A stretch of DNA of 64,000 nt, from the NCBI GenBank assembly GCA_036375715.1, contig DASVBS010000006.1, forward strand, positions 1-64,000, in the 5' to 3' direction. Position 1 is the stretch's first letter; each line of letters begins with the position of its first letter. Shown piece after piece: positions 42,651 to 50,552 of the stretch. Under the pieces are notes generated by a model. That model did no database searches. It was not told where the DNA came from and saw nothing but the letters and a program-made list of their open reading frames with translations. This stretch comes from Longimicrobiaceae bacterium. GTDB taxonomy: Bacteria > Gemmatimonadota > Gemmatimonadetes > Longimicrobiales > Longimicrobiaceae. The translations under genes and the position numbers were made by a program.

Positions 42651-43187
42651 TTGGAACGAGTTTACCCCGTCGATAGCGTCGACCAGATCTTCCCGCGGTA
42701 CCGCGACACCCCCGTCAGCCGACTCCTGGAGTACCATAACCTTCGCAGACCTCACGATCAGTACACACAGGCCGAGCTGTTGATCGGCATGTGCATGGAC
42801 AACCGGAATCACCTGAGCATTCCGGACAACTTCGCGTACATCCTTCGGGCCGGGGGGGCGAACATGCGCCCGTCTGAGTTCAAGGTGTCGTACGCGATCG
42901 CGGTGGGTGGTGTGCGGGCGATCGTCCTTATCGGCCACAATCACTGCGGGATGGTCAACCTGATGGCCCGCGAGCAGGCGTTCGTGGATGGCTTGGTGGA
43001 GGCGGGGTGGGACCGCGGCGCGGCGGCGGAGCACTTTCACCACTTCGCACCCATCTTCGAGATCGGCAGCGAGATCGACTTCGTCTGCGCGGAAGCGAAC
43101 CGCCTCCGGCTTCGCTACCCCAAAGTGCTGGTCGCGCCGATGCTCTACAAGGTCGAGGAAAACAGGCTCTACCTGATCGACGAATAG
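42651..43187 (+). CDS. Beta-class carbonic anhydrase-like protein
   Basis: A 178-residue protein with the beta-carbonic-anhydrase zinc and catalytic motifs: CMDNR (Cys48, Asp50, Arg52) and GHNHCGM (His96, Cys99), joined by YILRAGGANMRP. It would interconvert CO2 and bicarbonate, although some members of this subfamily are uncharacterised. The TTG at 42651 is chosen because AGGAGG lies 7 nt upstream, the best ribosome-binding site nearby; there is no ATG before the domain. Confidence 0.85.
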   Translation: MERVYPVDSVDQIFPRYRDTPVSRLLEYHNLRRPHDQYTQAELLIGMCMDNRNHLSIPDNFAYILRAGGANMRPSEFKVSYAIAVGGVRAIVLIGHNHCGMVNLMAREQAFVDGLVEAGWDRGAAAEHFHHFAPIFEIGSEIDFVCAEANRLRLRYPKVLVAPMLYKVEENRLYLIDE

Positions 43188-43453
43188 GCTGGAGGAGGCC
43201 GCGCCCTCTTGCCGCCACGGCCGGAGGACGCGCAGCGGAACGCCCCTGAAGCGAGCAGGCGGCGCTCGGTGGACGGGGCGCGAAGCGCGGAGGGTTCTGG
43301 CGGCGCGGACGTGCTGCCGGACAACCTGCCGGGACAGCTCGCACGATGATTCTCACCCCGGAGCGCAGCGCTCTGCGCCCCGGACACGTATGCCCGCTTC
43401 CCCCTGGTGCCCATCCGAAGGGGGAAGCCGCAAGACTCACCGCGGGAACGAGC

Positions 43454-43813
43454 ATGACCAAACCTCAGTCCTTCCTGACGCCCGAGCAGCTGGAACAGAT
43501 CCGGCAGGAGCTGCAGCGAAGCCTGGCCCGCCTGGAGCGGAGCATGAGATCCAACGGCGCCAGCCGGACGCCTGATCTCGATCAGTCCGCCGTGGGGCGC
43601 CTCTCCCGCATTGAAGCGCTCCAGAATCAAGGCATGACGCAGAACCTGCACGAGCGCGAGCGGCTGCAGCTCGAGCAGGTGCTGAAAGCCCTGGAGCGAA
43701 TCGAGGACGGGACTTTCGGCTACTGCGCCGACTGTCGGGCCCCGATCCGCTTCGAGCGCCTCCTCGTCTTTCCCGAGACGCTGAACTGCGCCGCCTGCGG
43801 CAGCGGAAACTGA
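43454..43813 (+). CDS. DksA/TraR-type zinc-finger protein
   Basis: A 119-residue protein with a long N-terminal coiled coil (LTPEQLEQIRQELQRSLARL onward) and a C-terminal four-Cys zinc finger (GYCADCRAPI...LNCAACGSGN). This is the layout of DksA and relatives that enter the RNA polymerase secondary channel. The coiled-coil tip lacks an obvious DxxDxA motif, so the mode of action is uncertain. The ATG at 43454 follows a GGGAACGAG stretch. Confidence 0.85.
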   Translation: MTKPQSFLTPEQLEQIRQELQRSLARLERSMRSNGASRTPDLDQSAVGRLSRIEALQNQGMTQNLHERERLQLEQVLKALERIEDGTFGYCADCRAPIRFERLLVFPETLNCAACGSGN

Positions 43814-43866
43814 CTCTGCGGTCACCCCCCGTTCCGCGCCATCCGGTCGTCTGTTAACTTCCGAGG

Positions 43867-44649
43867 ATGCTGCAGCGCATCTTGTCGGTCTGGGTCTGGG
43901 CGGTCACCGCGATCATTACGATTCTGTGGCTGCCCTGGCTGGCGCTCATCTACGCCGTGACCGTCCCCTTCGATCCGGGGCGGTACGTGGTCGGCCGCTG
44001 GTTCAGGAGGGCGGCGGTGGTGGCTGTAGCTCTGAATCCACTCTGGAAGTTCCGCACATCGGGGGTACGGGTCACTGATCCGCGACGGCCCTACGTGGCG
44101 GTCTCCAATCACGAATCGCTGGCGGACATCTTCCTGATCAGCCATCTCCCGTGGGAGATGAAGTGGCTGTCCAAGGAGTCGATCTTCCGCATTCCCGTCA
44201 TGGGCTGGATGATGCGGATGGCCGGCGATATCCCTGTTCGCAGGAACGAGCTGAACAGCCGCGCCCAGGCGCTCGAGGGCTGTCGCGAGCGACTCCGGCA
44301 AGGCGTTTCGGTGATGATCTTCCCGGAGGGAACCCGCTCCCGTACCGACGACCTCCTGCCGTTCAAGGACGGGGCCTTCCGGCTTGCGATCGAAGCAGGG
44401 GTTCCGATCCTGCCGCTGGTGGTTGCGGGGACTCGCGGGGCGATGCAGAAAGGTTCGCTGGTCTTTGGTCGCGCCGTCGCCGAGGTTCGCGCGCTCGAGC
44501 CGATCTCCACGGAGGGGTTGACGGTCGCCGACGTGCCGGCCCTCCGCGACCGTGTGCGCGACCTTATCATTGCCGGGCGGGCGCAACTCCGTCGCGAGCT
44601 GGAGGCGGCCGAGCGGCCGCGCCTCTCGGGTGCTCCGCGCAGCGCCTGA
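43867..44649 (+). CDS. plsC: 1-acyl-sn-glycerol-3-phosphate acyltransferase (PlsC-like)
   Basis: A 260-residue inner-membrane acyltransferase of phospholipid synthesis. Two N-terminal hydrophobic segments (residues ~8-35 and ~48-58) are followed by the catalytic NHESLAD (HX4D) near residue 81, a PVRRNELNSRAQALE block, the substrate-binding FPEGTRSRTDDLLPFKDG and the late motif ILPLVVAGTRG. The phzF gene starts 35 bp after the stop. Confidence 0.92.
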   Translation: MLQRILSVWVWAVTAIITILWLPWLALIYAVTVPFDPGRYVVGRWFRRAAVVAVALNPLWKFRTSGVRVTDPRRPYVAVSNHESLADIFLISHLPWEMKWLSKESIFRIPVMGWMMRMAGDIPVRRNELNSRAQALEGCRERLRQGVSVMIFPEGTRSRTDDLLPFKDGAFRLAIEAGVPILPLVVAGTRGAMQKGSLVFGRAVAEVRALEPISTEGLTVADVPALRDRVRDLIIAGRAQLRRELEAAERPRLSGAPRSA

Positions 44650-44684
44650 AGCAACGGTCTCACCGCCACCCTGTCACCATACCC

Positions 44685-45473
44685 ATGGGCATCCGGATTA
44701 CCCAGGTCGATGCGTTCACTGACCGCCCGTTCACCGGGAACCCGGCGGCCGTGACGATCCTGTCGGACATCCCTTCCGATTCGTGGATGCAGGATGTGGC
44801 GCGGGAGATGAACCTCTCCGAGACCGCCTTCCTGCTTCCCCACGATGACGGTTTCGATCTGCGCTGGTTCACGCCCACCGCGGAGGTCGATCTCTGCGGT
44901 CACGCGACCCTGGCCAGTGCGCACGTCCTCTGGACCGAGGGGCACCTATCCCCCGGCACACCGGCGCGCTTCTACACCCGCAGCGGGCTGCTCACCGCGC
45001 GGCAGGATGGGAACTGGATCGAGCTGGACTTCCCGCTCCTTCCGGCGCGCGAGTGTCCGGTGCCGGATCACCTGGTGGAAGCCCTCGGGGTGGTGCCTCG
45101 GTGGGTCGGCGCCAGCCAGTCGGATCTGCTGGTGCTGGTGGACAACGAGAAGCAGGTGCGTTCCCTCACGCCGGACTTCTCGCTCCTGCGCCGCATCGAT
45201 GTACGCGGGGTGATCGTGACCGCGGAAGCGGTCTCCGGCGGGAGCGATTTCGTCTCGCGATTCTTCGCTCCCCGGGTGGGGATCGACGAGGACCCGGTGA
45301 CCGGGTCCGCCCACTGCACGCTTGCACCCTTCTGGGAAGAGCGGTTGGGCCGGATGGGCTTGATCGGATATCAGGTGTCCGCACGGGGCGGGAAGGTGCG
45401 GACGCGGGTCCGGGGGGATCGCGCTATCCTCGCTGGGCAAGCGGTTTCGGTGATGCAGGCGGAGTTGCTCTGA
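44685..45473 (+). CDS. PhzF-family isomerase/epimerase
   Basis: A 262-residue protein of the PhzF fold (two diaminopimelate-epimerase-like halves). Motifs: QVDAFTDRPFTGNPAAV at the start, the catalytic Glu in NLSETAFLL, FTPTAEVDLCGHATLASAHV and RVGIDEDPVTGSAHCTLAPF. Most chromosomal members have unknown substrates, so phenazine synthesis should not be assumed; there are no other phz genes here. Confidence 0.9.
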   Translation: MGIRITQVDAFTDRPFTGNPAAVTILSDIPSDSWMQDVAREMNLSETAFLLPHDDGFDLRWFTPTAEVDLCGHATLASAHVLWTEGHLSPGTPARFYTRSGLLTARQDGNWIELDFPLLPARECPVPDHLVEALGVVPRWVGASQSDLLVLVDNEKQVRSLTPDFSLLRRIDVRGVIVTAEAVSGGSDFVSRFFAPRVGIDEDPVTGSAHCTLAPFWEERLGRMGLIGYQVSARGGKVRTRVRGDRAILAGQAVSVMQAELL

Positions 45474-45496
45474 GGCCTCGATGTTCTGCTGAGCGA

Positions 45497-45538
45497 AGCG
45501 AAGGACCTTCGTGCCGGCCTCCGGCGGGATCCTTCGCT
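45497..45538. repeat. Palindromic intergenic element, possible dispersed repeat
   Basis: AGCGAAGGA (45497-45505) and TCCTTCGCT (45530-45538) form a perfect 9-bp stem, with an inner GCCGG/CCGGC pair. It lies between the convergent phzF and DUF5715 genes. Its look is that of the short palindromic repeats scattered in many GC-rich genomes; a bidirectional terminator role is also possible, though no T run follows. Confidence 0.45.
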
Positions 45539-45605
45539 GCGCCCGGGCTGACAGGGTCGGGTCCCCCTACAGCCTGGTCACTTGCCTCGCCAACCTACCC
45601 CGCTT

Positions 45606-46406
45606 CTATTCGCGCTCCTCCCGCCTCCGCGTGCTCGCTAGCCGCCTCGTCCCCAGCGCACCCAGCACCAGAACCACGCCGCTGAGCCACGCAAAAGGGC
45701 TCACCTCTCCCTCTGAGCGGGGCTGCTCGGTAGCCGGAGTGGCCGCCAGGGGAGTGCCGACTCGCTCGAGCGACGCCATGGCCAGCCGGGCCGCCTCCTC
45801 ACGCGCCTTCTCGGCGGCCAGGGCCGAGTCGCGGGCAAGCAGGGGCTTCACGTACTCCGCGTACCGGTCGGGGAAGAGCGCGACATGGTAATGCGGTGGG
45901 TGGCGCTCCCGTGTCACATCCAGCACGCCCCGCGTCTCGAGGCCCAGCAGGGCCGATTCCAGCCAGCTACGACAGTCCGCCCGGGAGCTCACTCGCAGGT
46001 CGACGGCGATTCCGGCGGGGTGGACGGAGAGCGGGTGCGAGTTCCTTGGCTGTTCGGTGGTGGGGCGTACCAGACTGGTCACGACCAGCGGCTCACCGCA
46101 ACCGTCCTGATACTGTTCGGCGAGTCGCTCCAGAAAGAGCTTCATCTCCGGCCGGCCCACCGGGTACGACACATCGTCGTCTACCTGCAGTGGGCCGGTC
46201 GGCTCGATCCGTACCAGGTACCCCTCCTCGACGAACCGCTCGACCTGGTCGGCGGTTCTGATGAAGCTGAATTCGTTCGCTTTCGCGACGCTGTTCTGAC
46301 GGACCATCGACGCGGGCGATCCCGCGAGGGTCGCTCGCTCCATGGCGACGCACGGAGCGGCGATCGCCAGCAAAAGCAGAACGGTGAGGAGTACGGTACG
46401 GTTCAT
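45606..46406 (-). CDS. DUF5715 / M15-like exported peptidase
   Basis: A 266-residue protein with a signal peptide (LLTVLLLLAIAAPCVA) and a C-terminal membrane helix (FAWLSGVVLVLGALG). The middle resembles M15 D,D-carboxypeptidases: VVTSLVRPTTEQPRNS, then HPLSVHPAGIAVDLRV with two His and an Asp, and RHPPHYHVALFP with the final His. Zinc-dependent cleavage of wall peptides is likely but unproven. It is convergent with phzF. Confidence 0.8.
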   Translation of the reverse strand: MNRTVLLTVLLLLAIAAPCVAMERATLAGSPASMVRQNSVAKANEFSFIRTADQVERFVEEGYLVRIEPTGPLQVDDDVSYPVGRPEMKLFLERLAEQYQDGCGEPLVVTSLVRPTTEQPRNSHPLSVHPAGIAVDLRVSSRADCRSWLESALLGLETRGVLDVTRERHPPHYHVALFPDRYAEYVKPLLARDSALAAEKAREEAARLAMASLERVGTPLAATPATEQPRSEGEVSPFAWLSGVVLVLGALGTRRLASTRRREERE

Positions 46407-46570
46407 TACTGCACCTTCCGCGAACGTAGGATGACAGCGCCGCGGCGGGCCGTTCGCGCCTTCGCCGCCGCGGCTGGATGATCCGGTGGAGTTGTCGGGA
46501 GTCGACCCCTTCTACCGGCTTTCTGTGCTTGATGTTCCAACTAGTTGATCGGCATCGGGTTGGCTCGGCT

Positions 46571-47059
46571 TTAACCGGGGGCGTCTCCAACGCGCTCTTC
46601 CTCCGGACCCACGAGCCAGCGCGCGCGAACTCGAGCGACTACTTCGCCGCTTCGATCCCTCACGATGGTCTCGAACTCGTATTCCGCCCGCTGGGTCGTG
46701 TCCGGCAGCTCGATGCGCGCTTCAGCCGTCAGCGTGCCGCGCCCCTTCTTCAGGTAGTCGATCCCCAGCGACATCAGGATCGCGCGAGCGCCCGAGGGGA
46801 GACCATAATTCAGAGCGAGCCCGCCCGCCACCTCCGCCAGGTTCATGATGGCGATGGCATGAATCGAGTTAAGGTGGTTGCGCACGCGTCGACGATCCCG
46901 CATGGACACGCGCGCATACCCGTCGGAAAGCGCCTCCACCCTCGGTCCGATCGTTCCGGTGTACGGCACGAAGCGGCCGAGGAGACGGCTGAAAATGAGA
47001 TTGCCGGCTGGCAAGCTGTTGGTTCGTTGCCAGAGCGAGCGGATTGAATTGGAACTCAT
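46571..47059 (-). CDS. Hotdog-fold DUF4442 protein (thioesterase-like)
   Basis: A 162-residue hotdog protein: an N-terminal helix, then the beta-sheet core with RRRVRNHLNSIHAIAIMNLA and EVAGGLALNYGLP, and DYLKKGRGTLTAEARIELPD. DUF4442 members are related to acyl-CoA thioesterases; the catalytic residue and substrate are not known. It starts 456 bp before the divergent DEAD-box helicase gene. Confidence 0.8.
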   Translation of the reverse strand: MSSNSIRSLWQRTNSLPAGNLIFSRLLGRFVPYTGTIGPRVEALSDGYARVSMRDRRRVRNHLNSIHAIAIMNLAEVAGGLALNYGLPSGARAILMSLGIDYLKKGRGTLTAEARIELPDTTQRAEYEFETIVRDRSGEVVARVRARWLVGPEEERVGDAPG

Positions 47060-47385
47060 GAGTTTCGCCTGCGGCGGGCTTGTTCGGGGGGCAACAGTCC
47101 GGGCGGGGTCGCTCTCCCCGGAACGTTGCCCTTTCGTCGCGCGACCCCATCCAGACTGCTACACCCCGTGGGGGGATAATATGTGTCAATAGGTTTCTTG
47201 CCCTGTTGATCGTCGCCGCTCGGGTGAAGGCGCTCAGCGGGAGCCCACGCGCTCACCCATTCTCGAAGAGACGAGACCCCTTGTCGCGACTCGGAGGTTG
47301 CACGCCTCGCAGGTCCCGGGTAGGGCCACATCATTCCGCGGGCAACATGTAGTGAACATTCATAACTGCGGGGTGTACGAGGTCA

Positions 47386-47418
47386 GGCTCGCAAGTACGC
47401 GTCGGTGCGAGCCTTTTT
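47386..47418 (+). terminator. Strong terminator-like hairpin upstream of the helicase gene
   Basis: GGCTCGCA (47386-47393) and TGCGAGCC (47406-47413), a perfect 8-bp stem with a 12-nt loop, followed at once by TTTTT (47414-47418). This is the clearest intrinsic terminator on the plus strand of this window, yet it sits 97 bp upstream of a gene on the same strand, as an attenuator would. Confidence 0.7.
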
Positions 47419-47428
47419 GCGTCGGGAA

Positions 47429-47453
47429 GAGGCGCCCCGGGGGCGCCTCCTTT
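47429..47453 (+). terminator. Second hairpin in the helicase leader
   Basis: GAGGCGCCC (47429-47437) and GGGCGCCTC (47441-47449), a perfect 9-bp stem with a 3-nt loop, followed by CTTTG. It lies 10 nt after the T run of the first hairpin. Confidence 0.5.
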
Positions 47454-47514
47454 GTTCCCGCCCTGCGATGGACCCGGAAGTGAGAGCCCGGGCCGCCACA
47501 CACAAGGATACTGG

Positions 47515-48765
47515 ATGACATTCGAGGAACTCGGGCTCGCGCCGGAGCTGGTGCGGGCCGTGAAGGAGCTTGGCTACGAACTGCCGACGCCGATTCAGGC
47601 GATGGCGATCCCGGAAGCACTCGCTGGCAAGGACGTACTCGGTCGGGCCCAGACGGGCACGGGCAAGACCGCAGCCTTCATGCTCCCCATCATTCACCGC
47701 TTGCGCGGCGGAGACGGACTCCGCGCGCTGGTACTCTGCCCCACCCGAGAGCTGGCCATTCAGGTAGCCGAGTCGGCCCGCGATTACGCGAAATACTGCG
47801 AGATGTGGGTGGGGTGCATCTACGGGGGCACCCCGGTGCAGAAGGACGTCCGCGATCTCCGGGCCGGCTTCGACATCCTGGTCGCGACTCCCGGCCGCCT
47901 GATCGATCACCTGGAGAGGGGGAACGTGGACCTGTCGGAGCTCGAGGTGCTGGTTCTTGACGAAGCCGACCGGATGCTGGACATGGGCTTCCGCCCGCAG
48001 ATCAACGAGATCCTGCGACACGTTCCGAAGAAGCGACAGACTCTCTTCTTCTCAGCGACGCTTCCCAACGACGTGAAGTCGCTCGCCTACGATTCGCTCC
48101 ACAACCCGGTCTCGGTAGAAGCGGCGCCGCACCGGACCACCGCCGAGGGGGTGGAGCAGTTCGTCTATCCGGTCGACGGGCGAAAGAAGACGCAGCTCCT
48201 TCTGGAGCTGCTGAAGCGCCCCGGCATGGATTCGGTGATCGTCTTCACCCGCACCAAGGTGGGCGCTGATCGGGTCATCGCCCAGTTGGAGCGCGCCAAC
48301 GTGAGCGCGGTGGTGATGCATGGGGACCGCGGAATGAAGGAGCGGGTCAAAGCCCTCGACGACTTCCGCGAGGGACGTGCACGAGTGCTCGTCGCCACCG
48401 ACGTGGCTCAGCGAGGCCTCGACGTGGAGGGGATCTCGCACGTCATCAATTACGATGTCCCGCAGGATCCCGACAGCTACGTCCACCGCGTCGGACGGAC
48501 CGCGCGGGCGGGGCAGACGGGCGAGGCGATCACCTTCATGTCGCCCGCTGAGATCGGTGAGGTGCGAGCGATCGAGTACCACATCGGGCGCGAGCTCCCC
48601 AAGGTCGAGCTGGAGGGCTACGGCTTCGGTCTCACCACCGAGGACCGACCCTTGCCGACGCTCGATCGCAAGGCGGTCCGGGCCAGTCGGGGCTTCCGGA
48701 TGGGTTCGCGGGCGCGCAAGGAGCTCAGCCCCGAAGAGCTAGCGGCTCTGCTCCAGGTGGGCTGA
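47515..48765 (+). CDS. DEAD-box ATP-dependent RNA helicase
   Basis: A 416-residue RNA helicase. Motifs in order: Q motif (YELPTPIQAMAIPEAL), AQTGTGKTAA (I), PTRELA (Ia), TPGRL (Ib), VLDEADRML (II), FFSATLPND (III), VIVFTRTK (IV), ATDVAQRGLDVEG (V) and HRVGRTARAG (VI). The C-terminal extension is short (~55 residues) and ends basic. The protein is of the RhlE/CshA/DeaD group that unwinds structured RNA during ribosome assembly, RNA decay or cold shock. The ATG at 47515 has AAGGA about 7 nt upstream. The long leader with two terminator-like hairpins suggests control of expression. Confidence 0.95.
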   Translation: MTFEELGLAPELVRAVKELGYELPTPIQAMAIPEALAGKDVLGRAQTGTGKTAAFMLPIIHRLRGGDGLRALVLCPTRELAIQVAESARDYAKYCEMWVGCIYGGTPVQKDVRDLRAGFDILVATPGRLIDHLERGNVDLSELEVLVLDEADRMLDMGFRPQINEILRHVPKKRQTLFFSATLPNDVKSLAYDSLHNPVSVEAAPHRTTAEGVEQFVYPVDGRKKTQLLLELLKRPGMDSVIVFTRTKVGADRVIAQLERANVSAVVMHGDRGMKERVKALDDFREGRARVLVATDVAQRGLDVEGISHVINYDVPQDPDSYVHRVGRTARAGQTGEAITFMSPAEIGEVRAIEYHIGRELPKVELEGYGFGLTTEDRPLPTLDRKAVRASRGFRMGSRARKELSPEELAALLQVG

Positions 48766-48849
48766 GCGCGCTACCCCGATGGATCCGCCTCACGGGGCGG
48801 ATCTCCTCGTGCTTGCGCCGGGCACGGTTAATGAAGTGCTTCGGACGCC

Positions 48850-49995
48850 ATGACTTACGCATCGAACGAGGAGCTCTTCCCCGTCTGGCGGGAACCGCGC
48901 TCGATCTGGGAACGAAGGGGTTTCAACCCGCGGCAGCAGCGCTACCTCACCCTGGTGATGGTGGCGATCACCCTGCTGCTCCTTTCCGGCTGGATCTACG
49001 CCACCATCCACGCAATCGAGACCGGTGGCGTCCCCTCCATCGCGCGGCGGATCAGCCAGCAGCCATCACTCCTTTCACGGAATTCTCCTGCCCCGGCCAC
49101 CTTCCTGCTCGAGGCCGCCATCAACGCGTTCACGGACTGGGAGGAGCGCTTTCGAGGAGAGAGCGGCCAGGTGCGTATCGTCGTGCAGGAGCCCGGGGAC
49201 ACGCTCCCGCTCCCCGATTCCGTTCCCTCCGGCGTCGAGATCGTCTATGCACCGGTAGAAGCGGTGGACTCGATGGGCGCGATAGCCGGCAGCAGCCGGG
49301 CCGCTCGCAGCGCCCCGCCATCCTCTGCCGGCATCTGGGCCATCCTTGCCCGCGCGCGCGACGCGTTGCGACCGGTCTCTGATCTCAACCTGGTCACCCT
49401 GGTCCCGGCCAGCGAGCTGAACGAGGGGAGGATCGGATCGTACCGGATCGGCTCCTGGCCGCAGGAATCGGGTGCATATGTCCCACCCCGTGGCTTCGTG
49501 CGGGTAACCCCGGAAAACATGAACACCCGGGTCTCGAAGCACGTCCGGCTCGCGGACCTGCTCACCAAGGGGCAGGAGGATGTCTGGCCGAAGTACGTGG
49601 TGGTCTCGCCTCGCGCGCTCGACAAGGTGGAGTTGACGATCCAGGAGCTGGAAGGACGCGGGCACCCGGTGGACAACATCTTCGTCATCAGCGGTTTTCG
49701 AACGCCGTGGTACAACGAGACCGGCGGCGATACCAGTGGGCGAGGCGCTCTGTCGCGGCACATGTATGGCGATGCGATCGATTTCGCCGTCGACAACGAC
49801 CGCGACGGCAGAATGGACGATCTCAACGGCGATGGCCGGGTGACCGTCGCCGACGCACGCGTAATCGCGGCCGCCGCGGAAGAGGTCGAAAAGCGTTACC
49901 CGGAGATGATCGGCGGGATCGGCATCTACGCGCCCACGGGAGCCCACGCGGGCTTCGTGCACCTGGATACCCGGGGCTATCGGGCGCGCTGGTAG
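48850..49995 (+). CDS. Membrane-anchored M15-like peptidase with dockerin-like calcium loops
   Basis: A 381-residue protein with one membrane helix (residues ~32-52), a poorly defined periplasmic region (~60-220), and a C-terminal domain like D-Ala-D-Ala carboxypeptidases of family M15 (DUF882-type). Likely zinc ligands are His304 and Asp311 (SRHMYGDAIDFAVD) and His371 (FVHLD). Between them sit two EF-hand-like loops, DNDRDGRMDD (315-324) and DLNGDGRVTVAD (324-335), the latter a perfect dockerin-type calcium loop. Calcium-controlled wall cleavage is an inference. The gene starts 85 bp after the helicase gene. Confidence 0.8.
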   Translation: MTYASNEELFPVWREPRSIWERRGFNPRQQRYLTLVMVAITLLLLSGWIYATIHAIETGGVPSIARRISQQPSLLSRNSPAPATFLLEAAINAFTDWEERFRGESGQVRIVVQEPGDTLPLPDSVPSGVEIVYAPVEAVDSMGAIAGSSRAARSAPPSSAGIWAILARARDALRPVSDLNLVTLVPASELNEGRIGSYRIGSWPQESGAYVPPRGFVRVTPENMNTRVSKHVRLADLLTKGQEDVWPKYVVVSPRALDKVELTIQELEGRGHPVDNIFVISGFRTPWYNETGGDTSGRGALSRHMYGDAIDFAVDNDRDGRMDDLNGDGRVTVADARVIAAAAEEVEKRYPEMIGGIGIYAPTGAHAGFVHLDTRGYRARW

Positions 49996-50053
49996 GCGCG
50001 CGGTCGCGCGGACGCCTTGGCCTCACACCAGGGATCGAGTGGAAGGAGTAAGC

Positions 50054-50530
50054 ATGGACGAACGCGCAGAGAGGTCGGGCCACAGCGCGCGGGAGTTCCC
50101 CGAGGACAGCCTCGACGAGCGCAGATCTCAGCAGGGTCCGGGCGGGACGCCTCCGGAGGCGACGGTTCGCGACGAAGACCTGGAGCCGCACGAGGGCCTG
50201 CGGTACATCGCCCGATTGTTCAAGGTTCTGGCCGTGTTGCTCCTGCTGATGCTCGTCTTCGAGGTGGTGATCGGTCTGGTTCAGCGGGGAGGGGACGCTG
50301 TCGCTACCCTGGTGGTGGAGGCGACGCGCCTGATCGTCTTCGCAGGTTTCCTATGGGGAGCCGGAGACATCGCCCTGATGCTGATCGAGTCGAACCACGA
50401 CCTGCGCGCCACGCGGATCCTGCTCGGTCGCCTGAACGCGAAGATGAAACGACTCACCGACATCGAGCTCGACGAGCTGGAGCAACGCGCCGCCAATCCG
50501 TCTCTGCGACACCCACGCGGCGGGGATTGA
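50054..50530 (+). CDS. Two-helix membrane protein of unknown function
   Basis: A 158-residue protein: a charged, disordered N-terminus (~45 residues), two membrane helices (FKVLAVLLLLMLVFEVVIGL and LIVFAGFLWGAGDIALML) and a charged C-terminal helix (ARILLGRLNAKMKRLTDIEL-like). No family recognised. The ATG at 50054 has a strong AAGGAG site. It may be co-transcribed with the M15-like gene 58 bp upstream. Confidence 0.65.
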   Translation: MDERAERSGHSAREFPEDSLDERRSQQGPGGTPPEATVRDEDLEPHEGLRYIARLFKVLAVLLLLMLVFEVVIGLVQRGGDAVATLVVEATRLIVFAGFLWGAGDIALMLIESNHDLRATRILLGRLNAKMKRLTDIELDELEQRAANPSLRHPRGGD

Positions 50531-50552
50531 AGAACAGCGGCCTGCCAGCGAC

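Larger units (their letters stand above)
47060..47514 (+). promoter_or_regulatory. Long leader region of the DEAD-box helicase gene
   Basis: 455 bp without a convincing gene, containing a possible -10-like GATAATATG near 47176, a minimal start-stop ATGTAG at 47347, and two adjacent hairpins (47386-47418 and 47429-47453). The upstream gene is on the other strand, so any plus-strand transcript ending at the first hairpin must start inside this region. This fits a regulated leader or a small RNA. Confidence 0.5.

Noticed and set aside
44685-45473. Phenazine biosynthesis gene
   Set aside because: PhzF-fold proteins are common outside phenazine producers and no other phz genes are present.
47347-47352. 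Start-stop minimal frame ATGTAG as a regulatory element
   Set aside because: No ribosome-binding site precedes it; probably chance. Mentioned only as part of the helicase leader.
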